NCBI RefSeq assembly: GCF_033807575.1
Contig: NC_084704.1
Coordinates: forward strand, 25,025,968-25,089,967
Reading direction: 5' to 3'
Length of the DNA stretch: 64,000 nt
Source of the DNA: Cydia pomonella
Lineage: Eukaryota > Arthropoda > Insecta > Lepidoptera > Tortricidae
Shown: positions 34,870 to 45,820 of the stretch, one piece after another
How positions within the stretch are numbered: the stretch's first letter is position 1
Layout: each line of letters starts with the position of its first letter
The notes under the pieces: generated by a model
Seen by the model: only the letters and a program-made list of their open reading frames with translations
What the model was told of the DNA's origin: nothing
The model's database searches: none
Translations under genes and position numbers: made by a program

Positions 34870-35023
34870 CAGGGGTACAGATCTACCGAACACATTTGGG
34901 CTTGCCTATTTTGATAGGTTATTTGTTCTAGAATCAAGTTCATAGTGTCGTTCACAATTGTAACAAACCATAATAAGTAAGTAGGTAATTTTATCGCAAT
35001 CATTTGTCTGCACTTGTTCAAAA

Positions 35024-35373
35024 AACCGGCCAAGTGCGAGTCGGACTCGCTCAGGGAGGGTTCCGTACCATTATCTATAAAAACGGTCACCCATCCAAGT
35101 ACTGATCCCTCCCGACGTTGCTTAACTTGGGTGATTGGATGAAAACCTCGAGATTGGAAATAAATATTAATTTAATTCTGTTTTTAGTATTTGTTGTTAT
35201 AGTGGCAACAGAAATACATAATCTGTAGAATTTTCAACTGGTTAACTATCACGGTTAATGAGATACAGCCTGGTGATAGACGGACGGACGGACGGACGGA
35301 CGGACGGACGGACAGCAGAGTCTCAGTAATAGGGTGCCGTTTGACCCTTTGGGTACGGAACCCTAAAAAACAG
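35024..35373 (-). repeat. Dispersed repeat with (GACG)n and a captured 5S rRNA segment
   Basis: Plus-strand start CCGGCCAAGTGCGAGTCGGA..CTCGC and end GGGTACGGAACCCTAAAAA are the complement-type ends of the (GTCT)n repeats (compare copy A). A (GACG)n run lies at 35278-35314. Interior ATGAGATACAGCCTGGTGAT is not shared with copies A-E. About 50 bases at 35084-35134 resemble 5S rRNA. Confidence 0.65.
35084..35134 (-). rRNA. 5S rRNA-like fragment inside a dispersed repeat
   Basis: On the minus strand the segment TCACCCAAGTTAAGCAACGT, then CGGGAGGGATCAGTACTTGG and ATGGGTGACCG, follows the 3'-central part of eukaryotic 5S rRNA (AGTTAAGCAACGTCGGG and AGTACTTGGATGGGTGACCG are hallmark strings). Both the 5' third and the 3' end are missing, so it is not a 5S gene. 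It lies internally in a repeat, not at its head. Confidence 0.7.
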
Positions 35374-37007
35374 CGCGGTCCCGAGCACGCACGTCTATCT
35401 CGCTCACGCTAACGATCAGTGAGAGTGAGAGAGAATACGAATCAAAATTAATGTACCAAAAACATCAAAAAATTTAATTGGTACCTATAGTAGATACCCC
35501 TATAATGGAACAGGAACCGGTAATGGGACATAAAACCACAAAATTAGTAAAATAAGTAACTAAAACTAGTTTATAAGTACTGGCAACCTTTTACCATAAA
35601 CAAGAGTCATACAGCATCTTAAGTTTGATGTTTCATTAAATTTGCTTTTTCTTAAGAAATTGGCGCCAAGCCAAAAGTTGTCGTGGAACTGTAAAAATAA
35701 TCAGTAAGAATTCTTAACAACTCTGCTAAGAGAGGTGAGAACGTATTTTAAATTATAATAATATATTTACTTCGTGTAGGTACATTACAATGAGTTTTGT
35801 TAATTGCATTTACCATGAGATTAGGTATACAACACATTATTTGGTTACTCCAGAGATGTAAAAAAAATGATATTTTGCCCAATCCCATTATAGGAGCTGT
35901 AAAACTGCATACCTCCTTTGATGGGACAATCTTATACAATGATGCTTGCCATGCCGTAATTTCATGTTTTAAGAATACATAAGTAAAATGTACTTAAAAA
36001 CATATTTTTATTATTATATTTTAAAATTTCACGTTTGTGGCAGTATGGTATGATTGTCAGCAGCAATGCAACGTGACATTACTGCTGGTCGCATTTTTGA
36101 GACAGCAATGCAGTCGGCAGTCATATCGCGCTGCAATACTGCTGCAGTAATGCTGGTGCAGTCTGAATACGAACAGTACTTTAGGGTCTTGTTTAGATGG
36201 CGCGCAAACCCGCATGGTGCGCAAAGCTACATTGCGGAATTCTGCCGACCGATCAAATACCGCAATGTAATGAATCTCGTATGCGACTTCTCTCATCGTC
36301 TAAATGAGCCCTAATATATTGAATTGTGGAATTAAATATATTTATTTTAAATTGATATCGCTGTCCCTATTCTCATTCTAATATTTCAGATCGCTAGGGT
36401 CATGTACTCATGTCCCATCACTGGTTCCTTTCCATTACCGGGGGTTCCATCACTGGAGCTTTGTGGTCCATGACTGGAGATAAAAAACATAGTTTTAATT
36501 TGTTGATTGTATGGAAACGAATTGCAGTATCTTTTGTACAATACGCCTGAAACATAAAAGACACAGGACATTCAACTTTTAACACGCGAAGGAGTAGAAT
36601 TTTTACATGTATCAGGGAAATGTCACAAATGATACAAATTTGTTCTTAAATGTTCCATGACTGGTGCCGTTACCGTTTTTCAATTTTTTCATTTATGTAT
36701 TTATTGCGTTAACCGATATATAATGCGTCTTGTAAGCACTTGTTGTAATTTAGACACCATTAAATAATAAGTACTTACCATGCATCACAAAAAAAAACAC
36801 CTAGAGTAGGGTCAATATTTAACGTTATAGTGGTGCAAACTTAGCATACATTGGTCTCTATAGAGTACGAAGGACGAATCCTGTGCAATCTCAAACTGAG
36901 ACAGTAGGAGGGTGCGGTGCGCACCAAGCATGGGAGTGTGGGTACTAGCGGGACTAGCCCGGCTACCCTACAATTTTATTATACTACGTCGGTTCGGTCG
37001 GTCGGTC
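35374..37007. other. Spacer with a GCAGTAATGC-rich patch
   Basis: 36055-36260 holds clustered GCAGCAATGC / ACTGCTGCAGTAATGC / ACATTGCGG words in both orientations, suggesting degraded transposon DNA. A (TCGG)n run lies at 36989-37010. Frames on both strands are not supported. Confidence 0.4.
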
Positions 37008-37225
37008 GGTATAGACGCCTGCGACTCCAGAGGTGTTACACGCGCGTTGCCGACCCTAACACCCCGCACCCTCGTTGAGCTCTGGCAACCTTGCTCACCG
37101 GCAAGAACATAACATTATGAGTGGTAGTGTTATTTTGCTGCGGTGTTCTGTAGGGTGGAGGTAATTCCCCAGTTGGGTTCTGCTCTATATCTGGAATAAC
37201 ATTCACTGTGCTGTGCCCTGCCATA
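37008..37225 (-). repeat. LINE 3'-UTR-like repeat, copy 1
   Basis: Contains GACGCCTGCGACTCCAGAGG, GTTGCCGACCCTAACACCCC, CTCGTTGAGCTCTGGCAACC, GTGGAGGTAATTCCCCAGTT in the order (complement) of the better copy at 58692-59060. Frames through it on either strand are not genes. Confidence 0.65.
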
Positions 37226-37389
37226 CTAAGCTACGATTACAAATGAGGTGCAAAAAAGTCACTCAAAGGTAATTTATGCAAGTGTAAAATATCTATTATC
37301 GGGCTGTTAGAAAAAAAACCTAACATCGAAGGCTAAGGCTGAAGCTTCGCCTTCTGAACCTAATCCATCTAATTCGCTCGCTTCATAAA

Positions 37390-37560
37390 ATTATGCAAAT
37401 TCATTTTGTTACAATTAAAGTTATAGTTAATAATGCTTTGCATATTTCAATTATGCAGATTTATTGTTATGCGCAACAAGTGTTATGATTTTTTTATTAT
37501 GCCAAATCTGTTATGCGAATTCATATTATGGCAATTAATTTTAAGCGTATTAAGGGGGTA
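37390..37560 (+). repeat. Degenerate array of TTATGCRAAT-like motifs
   Basis: TTATGCAAATTCATT, TGCTTTGCATATTTC, TTATGCAGATTTATT, TTATGCGCAAC, TTATGCCAAATC, TTATGCGAATTCATA and TTATGGCAATTAATT occur in close succession. Related strings (ATATGCGAATTAATTTTCGG) recur at about 38030. No fixed period. Confidence 0.5.
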
Positions 37561-39663
37561 CCCACTTCAAATATAAGGTATCGGATAATTTGCATCTTTT
37601 GTATCGTAAGTATAAAAATACATCAAATATAAATGAGAATTTTGTACAAAAAATTAATGTGAAAATTAAGTAGAGTCCGTCTAAGCTAAGTTTGTGCGTA
37701 GTTGAATAGAACAAAGTGAGTTGGTGTCATTATTTTACATTAATTATTTAATTACAAATACATAGTAAATACCATGCAGAGTTATTATAGTCCGACCCTA
37801 GTAGGTATAGTCCTATACATATCTAGTTTCTCTCCTCCATATTTGATTATAAGTTAGCTGTTTGATCATAGTTTAACCGTTAACCCTATTTTTCATAAAA
37901 CATAACAACCTCGTACAAACATTGTGAACCAAGAGTCTGCGTAACGTCGTCGTAAGTCGACTAAAAGTTACATCTACAAATAAATCACTCTGCAAAACGA
38001 TATTCGGCAAATCGTTGTCTGCGAATCGATAATATGCGAATTAATTTTCGGAGAATCATTAGGTACCCCACAAAAATACATAGTCGGGTGTCGATAAATG
38101 TAATTTCTTGTTGCTTAAGCAACAGCATATGGTTACTTGTCACCATAGTTACCTATGGCTTGGATAAAATTGGTTAAAAACATAAGTGCTCGCTGATAAC
38201 AATCATACCATGAAGTTCATTTGTACATGGATCTTATTCAACATGGCAAACAGGCTGAGTTGTATCGAAGGCATTTAAGAACGCGACTCGTTCACGGATA
38301 GAACTCTCTCTCTTCGTCCACACGCGTGAAGCCATTACAAGTTCCATGCTAGGGTTATAATTGGCCACCTCAGGCATGCATAATTTCGTCATTATTGAAA
38401 GTATGACGACACCGTCGACTGACTGGTATGGGTAGAAATGACGAATACGAATAATTAAAGCGGATCGGCGTACATGCCGCATGCCGAGTTAATTGACGAA
38501 TTTAGACACTCATCTACCTATAGTAGAAGGCCGACATATCATCGGTTGTCACAGCACTAGCAACATGAGCGTACTCGAGGCGTGCGCGCATTTCGAAACC
38601 GGTGTTGCGCAATAAGGTCGGCGCCAAGGACGTGGGTTCGTTGCCAGAAATAAATTGCTGTTTAGGTATGCCTGTCTAGCGTACACTGGCGGCCACTAAC
38701 AGCGTTTACGGTCCTCCGACCAACGCGGAAGGAGCGTGCTTCATGCCGGTAGATATTCGCTTTGATTAATGAGTGGAATCAACTATAAACATAACTAACA
38801 CCGCTCTATTGTATTAACTTTATAGGACTGATATTTATCAATAAGTAATTATTGTAAGCTACACGCTACACACTACACACTCAGTAGCAGTACCTGTTTA
38901 TAGGTCAGCTTTATTCAGCGCTTCAACGTTATTTTTATTATTATACTCACTGTTCATGAGTTCATGAGATTATTCAAATAATACCTGTTTTAGTTTCATT
39001 AATTTCATTATACTTAACCCTACGAACGACCAATACGTATTTAATGTGAGAGATAAGGTTCAATTCAAAACTTGGAACTTGCATTTATATACATTTGCTT
39101 ACACTATTTCTTGACAACACAGGAATGTTGTAATTTTTAAAGGGTAGGCTAGCCTAGATGGACAGGTGTTGAAAAAATCAACCTCACTCACCTCTAGTAG
39201 TAGTAGAATTTTATGAAATGATTTTTTTTCGACTGGGACCCTAATCTGTTCAACAAAAGGTACCTATTGTTTCCTTTATGTAGTTTGTACTTCTGCTACT
39301 GCTAAAAACGCCGACATAAGTAAACGGGAACAAGCCGTTTAAAATCCAATTTTACTATCCTATTTATATGGTTCAAATTGTATATTATATTCTTTTATTA
39401 TATTATATATTCTTTGAATAAGCTGTTACGTAAATTTGAGCTTTAATACTATCACGATAGATGCTTTTTAAAGACATTGTTGCTTTGGTACTTACGTGCT
39501 GTAAAGACGGGAGTTCTGCATAAAATAAACAAAGGACATAAAATAAACAGAGTAGAGCCCGAGCCGAAAAATCATCTCATAAAATTCATACTATATTTCT
39601 CCCCCAACTTAATCGTACGTCACCGAATACACATCTGAAAATCATCCTATAGTTAATAAGAAA
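37561..39663. other. Spacer, no gene recognised
   Basis: At 38575-38760 a GC-richer unique patch includes ACGTGGGTTCGTTGCC, a weak B-box look-alike. Nothing else supported. Confidence 0.4.
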
Positions 39664-39862
39664 AATATATTTGGGAACATTCTTACACAAATCAACCTAG
39701 CCCCAAATGTACTGTACTACATAGGCCATGATATACATACTTAAATAGACAAATACATAGAAAATACCCATGACTCAGGAACAAATAAATGCCCTTACCG
39801 GGATTCGAACCCAGGACTATCGGCTTCATAGGCAGGGTACCCACTACGGCAGACCGGTCGTA
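39664..39862 (-). mobile_element. tRNA-derived SINE, tail type 2
   Basis: Minus-strand copy with head ACGACCGGTCTGCCGTAGTGG, B box GGTTCGAATCCC and body up to the tail complement TTTGGGAACATTCTTACAC. The region after the B box is shortened. Confidence 0.75.
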
Positions 39863-40001
39863 CAACGTAACATCGTACATGTAATAGGTATTTTCAAATG
39901 GTGGTATATCACTCGCAAGCTTAGCACAAGAGCTCCACGACAGTATCTCGCCCGAAAGATAGACTAGGTATTAGTCTTTTTATGCCTGTATTCATTGGAA
40001 A

Positions 40002-40076
40002 GCACCGACTTCAAACTTAAAATTATAAGATGACGAAGGGATAATACATATTTTAATTTGTCCTTTTTGAAGCCAT
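40002..40076. repeat. Small inverted-end repeat, copy 3
   Basis: CACCGACTTCAAACTTAAAA, AAGGGATAATACATATTTTA, TTTGTCCTTTTTGAAGCC. Confidence 0.45.
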
Positions 40077-40465
40077 TTTTAGTTTTTGTTATTGGTGATA
40101 CAGGCAACATTTTGCAGGACTTGTTGCTGTCTGGCCAAACAGTCATGCCACTAAAAAGTTTCGCGCTTCTGGTATGTTTTAATTTAAGGTCTGGATCTGA
40201 ATGCATCAAGATTTGCGGAGTTCCCTCAATTCCTCGTGGATTCCATCATGAGAACTGAATTTTGACCAATCTGGTATACTGGTGGTTTGAGCAATAAGTA
40301 TACATACTTTTAATAAACAAAAATAGTTATTTGTTTTACAAGGCGGAACAGTTGTTGTGCTAACATTGATACCCAAGAAGCAAACGAAAGATTCCAAAAT
40401 TGAATTAATTTTTAGTATGTTTCTTACCTCAAAACTTCGTCCTTTTTGAACTGATTTTGAAAATT

Positions 40466-40872
40466 ATCTTTCACCACACCAGTTTGTAAATGCTTTCTTG
40501 ATTATTCAAAAACTAATGAGAAAGTTGCGTTTTATTTATCTACATGTGTGGCAAAGTAATCGAATGCAAATTTTGAGTTGTTTCCTTGTGTTGGCTGGTA
40601 GAATTGACTTTTAAATGATGAATTAGAATGATACATTTTTAGTACCTAGTGTTCCATTTGGGTTTGATTTTATTTGATATTTTACAGTAAGTATTTTCCT
40701 CGGGTTGGTGTGGTGAAAAATTGTGTCTTTCACTCGGTGGCAAAATTAGTTTAACCCTCGTGCCTTGAAAACCTCGCAAGTCGCAACGCTCAAGTTTCCA
40801 CTTTTCAATTTTGGAATATTAGCACGACCTGTTAAACAACAACTTTGTCCCCTTGTAAAACAAATAACTATT
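40466..40872 (+). mobile_element. Two-hairpin foldback element, copy 1
   Basis: First half is bounded by TTTCACCACACCAGTTTG and the inverted GGTTGGTGTGGTGAAAAATT. Second half is bounded by TTTCACTCGGTGGCAAA and CCCCTTGTAAAACAAATAAC. Internal landmarks AATGAGAAAGTTGCG and GTTGGCTGGTAGAATTGACT recur in copies 2-4. Confidence 0.7.
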
Positions 40873-41172
40873 TCATCACCAGCTCGTAAAGGTTCTTTGT
40901 CATTGTATTTGCGTTAAGAAAGTTTATATGTATATGTTATGGACGTATAAGGCTATAATAATAAATTATATAATATATCTCAACTATAATTAACATAAAT
41001 TAACTAGATTATAATTAACTAGGTATTCATTAATATAATAATATGTCAAATAAGTAGCCATTGAAAAAGCGCTTTTTCAAATTTACTTTATGACAGTTCT
41101 CTTATGTTATTCAGTAGCTTCTTAAATATAAAATTGACACACGTCGCATACTAATATTCATGATGGATATAT

Positions 41173-41556
41173 TTAAAAACTGAGGAGAATGTTGCATTTT
41201 ATCCACAAGAGTGGCAACTGGCTGGTAGTTTAATGCAAATGTTGAGTTCTCTCCTCTTGTTGGCTGGTAGAATTGACTTTCAAGTGAATATTTGAATGAT
41301 AAATTCTGGTTAACTTTAATTTGATTTGTAATAATTTATAGTTAGTATTTTCCTCGCCTTAGTGTGGTGAAAAAATTGTTTCACTCGGGATCAAGGTTTA
41401 TTTAACCCTCGTGCCGTGCCTGAAATACTCGCAACTCTCATAATTCCGCTTATTGAACCACTGGCTACGCTTGTGGTTCGATTTTGGAATCTTTTGCTTG
41501 CTCAGGTATCAATTAGCACGAGGGGTTAAAAACAATTTTTTCCCTTGTAAAACAAC
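41173..41556 (+). mobile_element. Two-hairpin foldback element, copy 2, left end missing
   Basis: Starts at AAAACTGAGGAGAATGTTGC. Contains GTTGGCTGGTAGAATTGACT, TTCCTCGCCTTAGTGTGGTG, GAACCACTGGCTACGCTTGT and ends TTTCCCTTGTAAAACAAC. The left inverted end is absent. Confidence 0.65.
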
Positions 41557-41571
41557 AAAAAAAAACCTGTT

Positions 41572-42300
41572 ATTAGGGTTTCGTAGTCAACTATAAGGGT
41601 ACATATATATACATACTTAGTTTTACCATGACCGTCTGTCTGTTTGTCCGCCCGACCCGTCAGACGACCGTTAGTGCTAGGAAGCTGCAATTTAGAATGG
41701 GTACATAAATAATCACGCCGACAAAGTGGTAAAATAAAAATTAGAATAGTTATTTGTTTTACAAGGGGGCAAAGTTGTAGTTTAACCGCTCGTGCTAATA
41801 TTGATACCCGAGCAAGCGAAAGACTCCAAAATTGAACCACGAGCATAGCGAGTGGTTCGAGAAATGGAATCTTGAGCGTTGCGAGGGTTTCAAGGCACGA
41901 GGGTTAAACAAACTTTGCCTCCGAGTGAAACTCAACATTTTTCACCACACCAACGTGAGGAATATAGTAAGTATGAAATACTTACTAAAAAAATCAAACC
42001 GAATCAAATCCAAATGAACGTAATAAAAAATGAATCATTTAAAATCATCATTTAAAAGTCAATTCCACCAGCGAACATAAGAAAACAACTCAAAATTTGC
42101 ATCTGATTTGATACTTTCCCCCACATGTGGATAAAATGCAACTTGCTTGCTTGGATTAGGTTTTGAACAATCAAGAGGGCCTCTACCGGTTGGTGTGGTC
42201 AAAATCATTTTTTTAATGTAGTCCGGATGAAGTCTTTTTCGCTTCAACCCTATGATGTAATTTGTCGTTGGATAGATCTTTCTACACGAATAAGACATTA
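41572..42300 (+). repeat. Dispersed (GTCT)n repeat, copy E, split by a foldback element
   Basis: Left part 41572-41748 (TAGGGTTTCGTAGTCAACTA, CTGTCTGTTTGTCC, CGTTAGTGCTAGGAAGCT, CCGACAAAGTGGTAAAAT). The sequence resumes at about 42207-42300 with TTTTCGCTTCAACCCTATGA and TCGTTGGATAGATC as in copy B. The insertion lies at nearly the same place as in copy D. Confidence 0.7.
41749..42206 (-). mobile_element. Two-hairpin foldback element, copy 3, inserted in repeat copy E
   Basis: 458 bp between the two halves of repeat E. Outer ends are GTTATTTGTTTTACAAGGGG and GGTTGGTGTGGTC. It contains the CTAATATTGATACCC / GGTTCAATTTTGG hairpin half and the half with CATGTGGATAAAATGCAAC. It closely matches copies 1 and 4 in the opposite orientation. 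Confidence 0.7.
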
Positions 42301-43481
42301 GTGGCAGTCCCTTCCATTAAGTCCTTCTATAATTATATCTTCAAATGAAGTTACTCATATAATGTCGTTTTAACTTCAGTTCGTTGGATCATCAAATATT
42401 TAGCAGATCAAATTCAAAACACATCTCTAGTTGAAATTTCATATAGGTAACCTAAGGCTACAGGGATGCGCTATTCAGCGGGTGTTTGAAAAGTTGCTAC
42501 CTAACAATGTTTTTATGCAAAACTAATATAGTAAAATGAAACAAAAACCTGTTTAATTTGTGCATGCTTGGAATATTTGAGAAGAGGCGTGCGGTCGATG
42601 GCCGAGGCGGCCTGAGCTCGCGCTCATGCTTCACTCAATACAATGTCACAGTATAATTATTGAGCCGGACCAGCGGAATGGTGCTCTCATCCCACCTCTA
42701 ATAGATACCACTCATGCTTAGAACACTCAACTACAAGCGCCCAAGTTGAGAATGCAATTTTATTCCAAACATTTAAGAGGAAAGAATAGCTTTTCGAATC
42801 TAACGAAATAACGGTAATTTTTTTATGAAATTCCATTTCGGTAGGAAACGGTTTTCACCAACTAAATCTTAACAAATCATTCTGATTTTAGGTTACCCTT
42901 TAAAATAAATTGTTTTGTAAATTTTGAAAAAAAAGGAAAATTTATAAATCTATTTTTTCAATGGAAAATATTTTGAAGTGGAAAAACGTTTTCTCTTTTT
43001 GTATGGGCGATCACGTGGTATACTTCCCTCTTAATAGATCATAGCTATCTACATAAATAAAATTGCTATAGCAACAGTTGCTTTACATATTTAAATATAA
43101 ATATTGAGTTGTAAAATTTACCTAATTTCTTTAACAAATCGGCGATGGGGTGTTAAATCGGTGGTACACGACACGTCGTTAGTCCGTAACCCCCGGAGTA
43201 TTACTTAATTTTGAAACTATTGAATGCATGGTACACGAATTAACGACCTTCCTCTTGAAGTACCCACACAAGGAACAAATCAACCCTTTGCTAAACTTTC
43301 ATAAGATTAAAAACCTTTTAGCGACAGGTGGTTACGACTTGTAACAGCTGTGATTTATTTTCTCACGTTAAATATGAGAAAAATAATTCCCTGTAGTTAC
43401 CATCAACATCATCATATTATGTGCAGTATTAATAATATATCTATCAATTGTCATATACATATTTTGAAGTGAGTTAAACAT
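42301..43481. other. Spacer, no gene recognised
   Basis: 42585-42720 (GTGCGGTCGATGGCCGAGGC, CAATGTCACAGTATAATTAT) is a unique GC-richer patch; otherwise AT-rich. Confidence 0.4.
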
Positions 43482-43924
43482 TTTTTCACCACCCCAACTG
43501 GTAAAGGCCCAATTGATTGTTCTAAAACGAATGAGAAAGTTGCATTTTATCCACATGTGGGGCAAAGTAATCAGATGCAAATTTTGTATTGTTTTCTTAT
43601 GTTAGCTGGTAGAATTGACTTTTAAGGATGAGTTTGAATGCTATTTTTGTTATTACGTTCATTTGAATTTGATTTGGTTAGATATTTTTGCTATTTCATA
43701 GTTAGTATTTTCCTCGCGTTGGTGTGTAGAAAAATTTTGTGTTTCACACAGAGGAAAACTTTGTTCAATCCTCGTGCCTTGAAACCCTCGTAAGGCTCAA
43801 TATTCCACTTCTCGAACAACTCGCTATGCTCGTGGTTCAATTATAAACGCTTTCGCGTGCTCGGATATCAATATAAGCACGAGCGGTTAAAAAACAACTT
43901 TGCCGACTTATAAAACAAATTAAC
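43482..43924 (+). mobile_element. Two-hairpin foldback element, copy 4
   Basis: Begins TTTTTCACCACCCCAACTGG, with GTTGCATTTTATCCACATGT, TTAGCTGGTAGAATTGACTT, CTCGCGTTGGTGTGTAGAAA, ending near CTTATAAAACAAATTAAC. Both halves are present. Confidence 0.7.
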
Positions 43925-44319
43925 AGGTTGACAAGTGATTAGTTACGCTTTTACAATGATTTTAACGTTATTATTATTATTATTATGATTTTCAAAAAAG
44001 TATGGTATGGTTTTAAAACTTATGTTAGGTTCGTCAAACTTATAGTACCTTAATCTAAATTATTTGACTAACTTATAATACTAAGGTTTATACATATTAG
44101 TTTATGCGTGTGATTTTTCATCTTTATACACAATTACGGCGAGAATTCCGACAAAACATAAATTTACTAATTGAGTAGCTACATTAAATCTATCAATTTT
44201 GATATAAATATTAAATAGATACTTAAGTTAGTTATCTACCCGTAAACCGCACTAAAATTATTTGTATTAAATAATCGATGCGCTTTGCTTGATTCGAAAG
44301 TGCTCTCCAATTCATTGGT

Positions 44320-45055
44320 AGCTTTTTGTGTCGAGCGAGGGAATGCGAGTCGTCAGACTTTGGTCTGGTCTGCAGGCCACAGCGCGGGGGGCCTGTACCT
44401 CGGCCCTTTTGTTTTTATTCCCGTGCAAGAATGCAAAACAATTATAATTCCCTCAGGGATAAGTCGCCGCACTCCTTGGGAACCGAGCGCACGTAATCGC
44501 CAACGATTCTCGTATCTCATTGTATCTCATTCGGCTTGCGGTTTATAAAATGTTTCATTAATTGGACTGGGCTTACCGAGTTGAGTAGTTAGCTTAGACT
44601 AGGTAGCATATTGGGGGGGAATAATATGCCACAGCGTTGGCTGCTGTTAGTGCCAAAGTGGTGGTTGCTAGTCGTATAGGGCGGCCGCGCGAGCAATGGC
44701 GGCGGCGGCGGCGGCTATTCACAGGCCGCACTCTGGCCAATCCATTTACGTTAATTACGCCGAGATGGGGATAAATCGGCGTCCAGCCGTCCACCGCCGA
44801 GTTACGAGCGAACCGACTATAAAATAAATTATACCCACTTCGTTCGCTTCCACTCAGTTTTTTGTTGCCTTCCACGGCGAATGGAGAAAAAAACAAAGGC
44901 GAAATCTTGAGAGGACGAAATACGAGGCAAAGACAATGCTTAAATTTATCTACTGATAATATAGACGTAGGGTGGCGGGCGCGGCAGACGCGCGGTTGCC
45001 GGGTGGCCGAATTATACGGCGGGCATTCCGGCCCGCGCGCGGCAAAAACATGATG
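44320..45055. promoter_or_regulatory. GC-rich island with TATA and initiator-like motifs
   Basis: Unique GC-rich blocks at 44330-44500, 44597-44790 (with (GGC)n at 44697-44715) and 44960-45050. CATTTACGTTAATTACGCCG contains a homeodomain-type site. TATAAAA lies at 44818-44824 and an arthropod-initiator-like CTCAGTT at 44853; their 38-base spacing is a little long. Short frames either side have no recognisable domain. Confidence 0.3.
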
Positions 45056-45287
45056 TATAGCTGCCTCGTGACGAAATATTTCAAATTTGGAGACCTGCCA
45101 CGCTCCAAATGGAATCCACTTTGAATATATTTAATCTTTAAAATTCATTTAGGACGACTTTATAAGCTCCGATTTCCCATAGATACCTACCTAAATATTT
45201 AAATTCTTTATGTAGGTATATTTTAGTAACTTTCGTTAATATGCAATATATTATTTATACATATTATTTTTTTATATTCGTTATATA

Positions 45288-45488
45288 TGGAACGAGATTC
45301 CGGTGTCCGTGAGGCAATCCCAATCTGTAGCATCACTCAAGGAGAAGCTTAAAAAATTGTGGCTTTCCGATACTTTGGTTACGAGTGTTACGACTTCCTA
45401 GTTATTTGGAGTACTTCTACTTTTTTAATTTCCTTTACTTTTCTGGTTCGAATTCATATTTATTTATATTATATATTGAATATTTATT

Positions 45489-45542
<54 letters not shown>

Positions 45543-45820
45543 CATTATTTTATGGTTATTTTTCTATCTATGTATATTTGTATCAATGTGTATTCAAAAC
45601 GTGCATTTCATTAATTTCAGTGATTGTACACTTTTGTTTGTGTTTGTCATTCATTCACCGTTACTTCTGTTTTACTCATTTCCTCAAAGGTTAACTGGAA
45701 GAGATCCCATACAGGGATAAGTTCGCCTTTGTTGTATTTAATTTACTCTGTAACTGTGTTTTTCGTGTTTTTATTTCTATGTACAATAAAGTATATACAT
45801 ACATACATACATACATATAT
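45288..45820 (+). mobile_element. LINE ORF2 C-terminus and 3' UTR
   Basis: Reading TGG at 45288 gives WNEIPVSVRQSQSVASLKEK then LKKLW to a TAG at 45399-45401, the usual end of insect LINE polyproteins. The 3' UTR contains a (TA)n run at 45499-45538, AAGAGATCCCATACAGGGAT, AAGTTCGCCTTTGTTGTATT, ACAATAAAG and ends in (CATA)n at 45797-45816. Hydrophobic frames across the (TA)n are artefacts. Confidence 0.7.
45499..45538. repeat. (TA)n microsatellite in LINE 3' UTR
   Basis: About 20 AT units; source of spurious hydrophobic frames. Confidence 0.95.

Noticed and set aside
35084..35134. Functional 5S rRNA gene
   Set aside because: Only about 50 of 120 bases, both termini missing, embedded in a repeat.
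36912..37224. Frames of 62-66 codons on both strands
   Set aside because: Lie in a LINE 3'-UTR-like repeat found three times.
38600..38700. B-box-like ACGTGGGTTCGTTGCC suggesting a SINE or tRNA
   Set aside because: No A box or stems; too degenerate.
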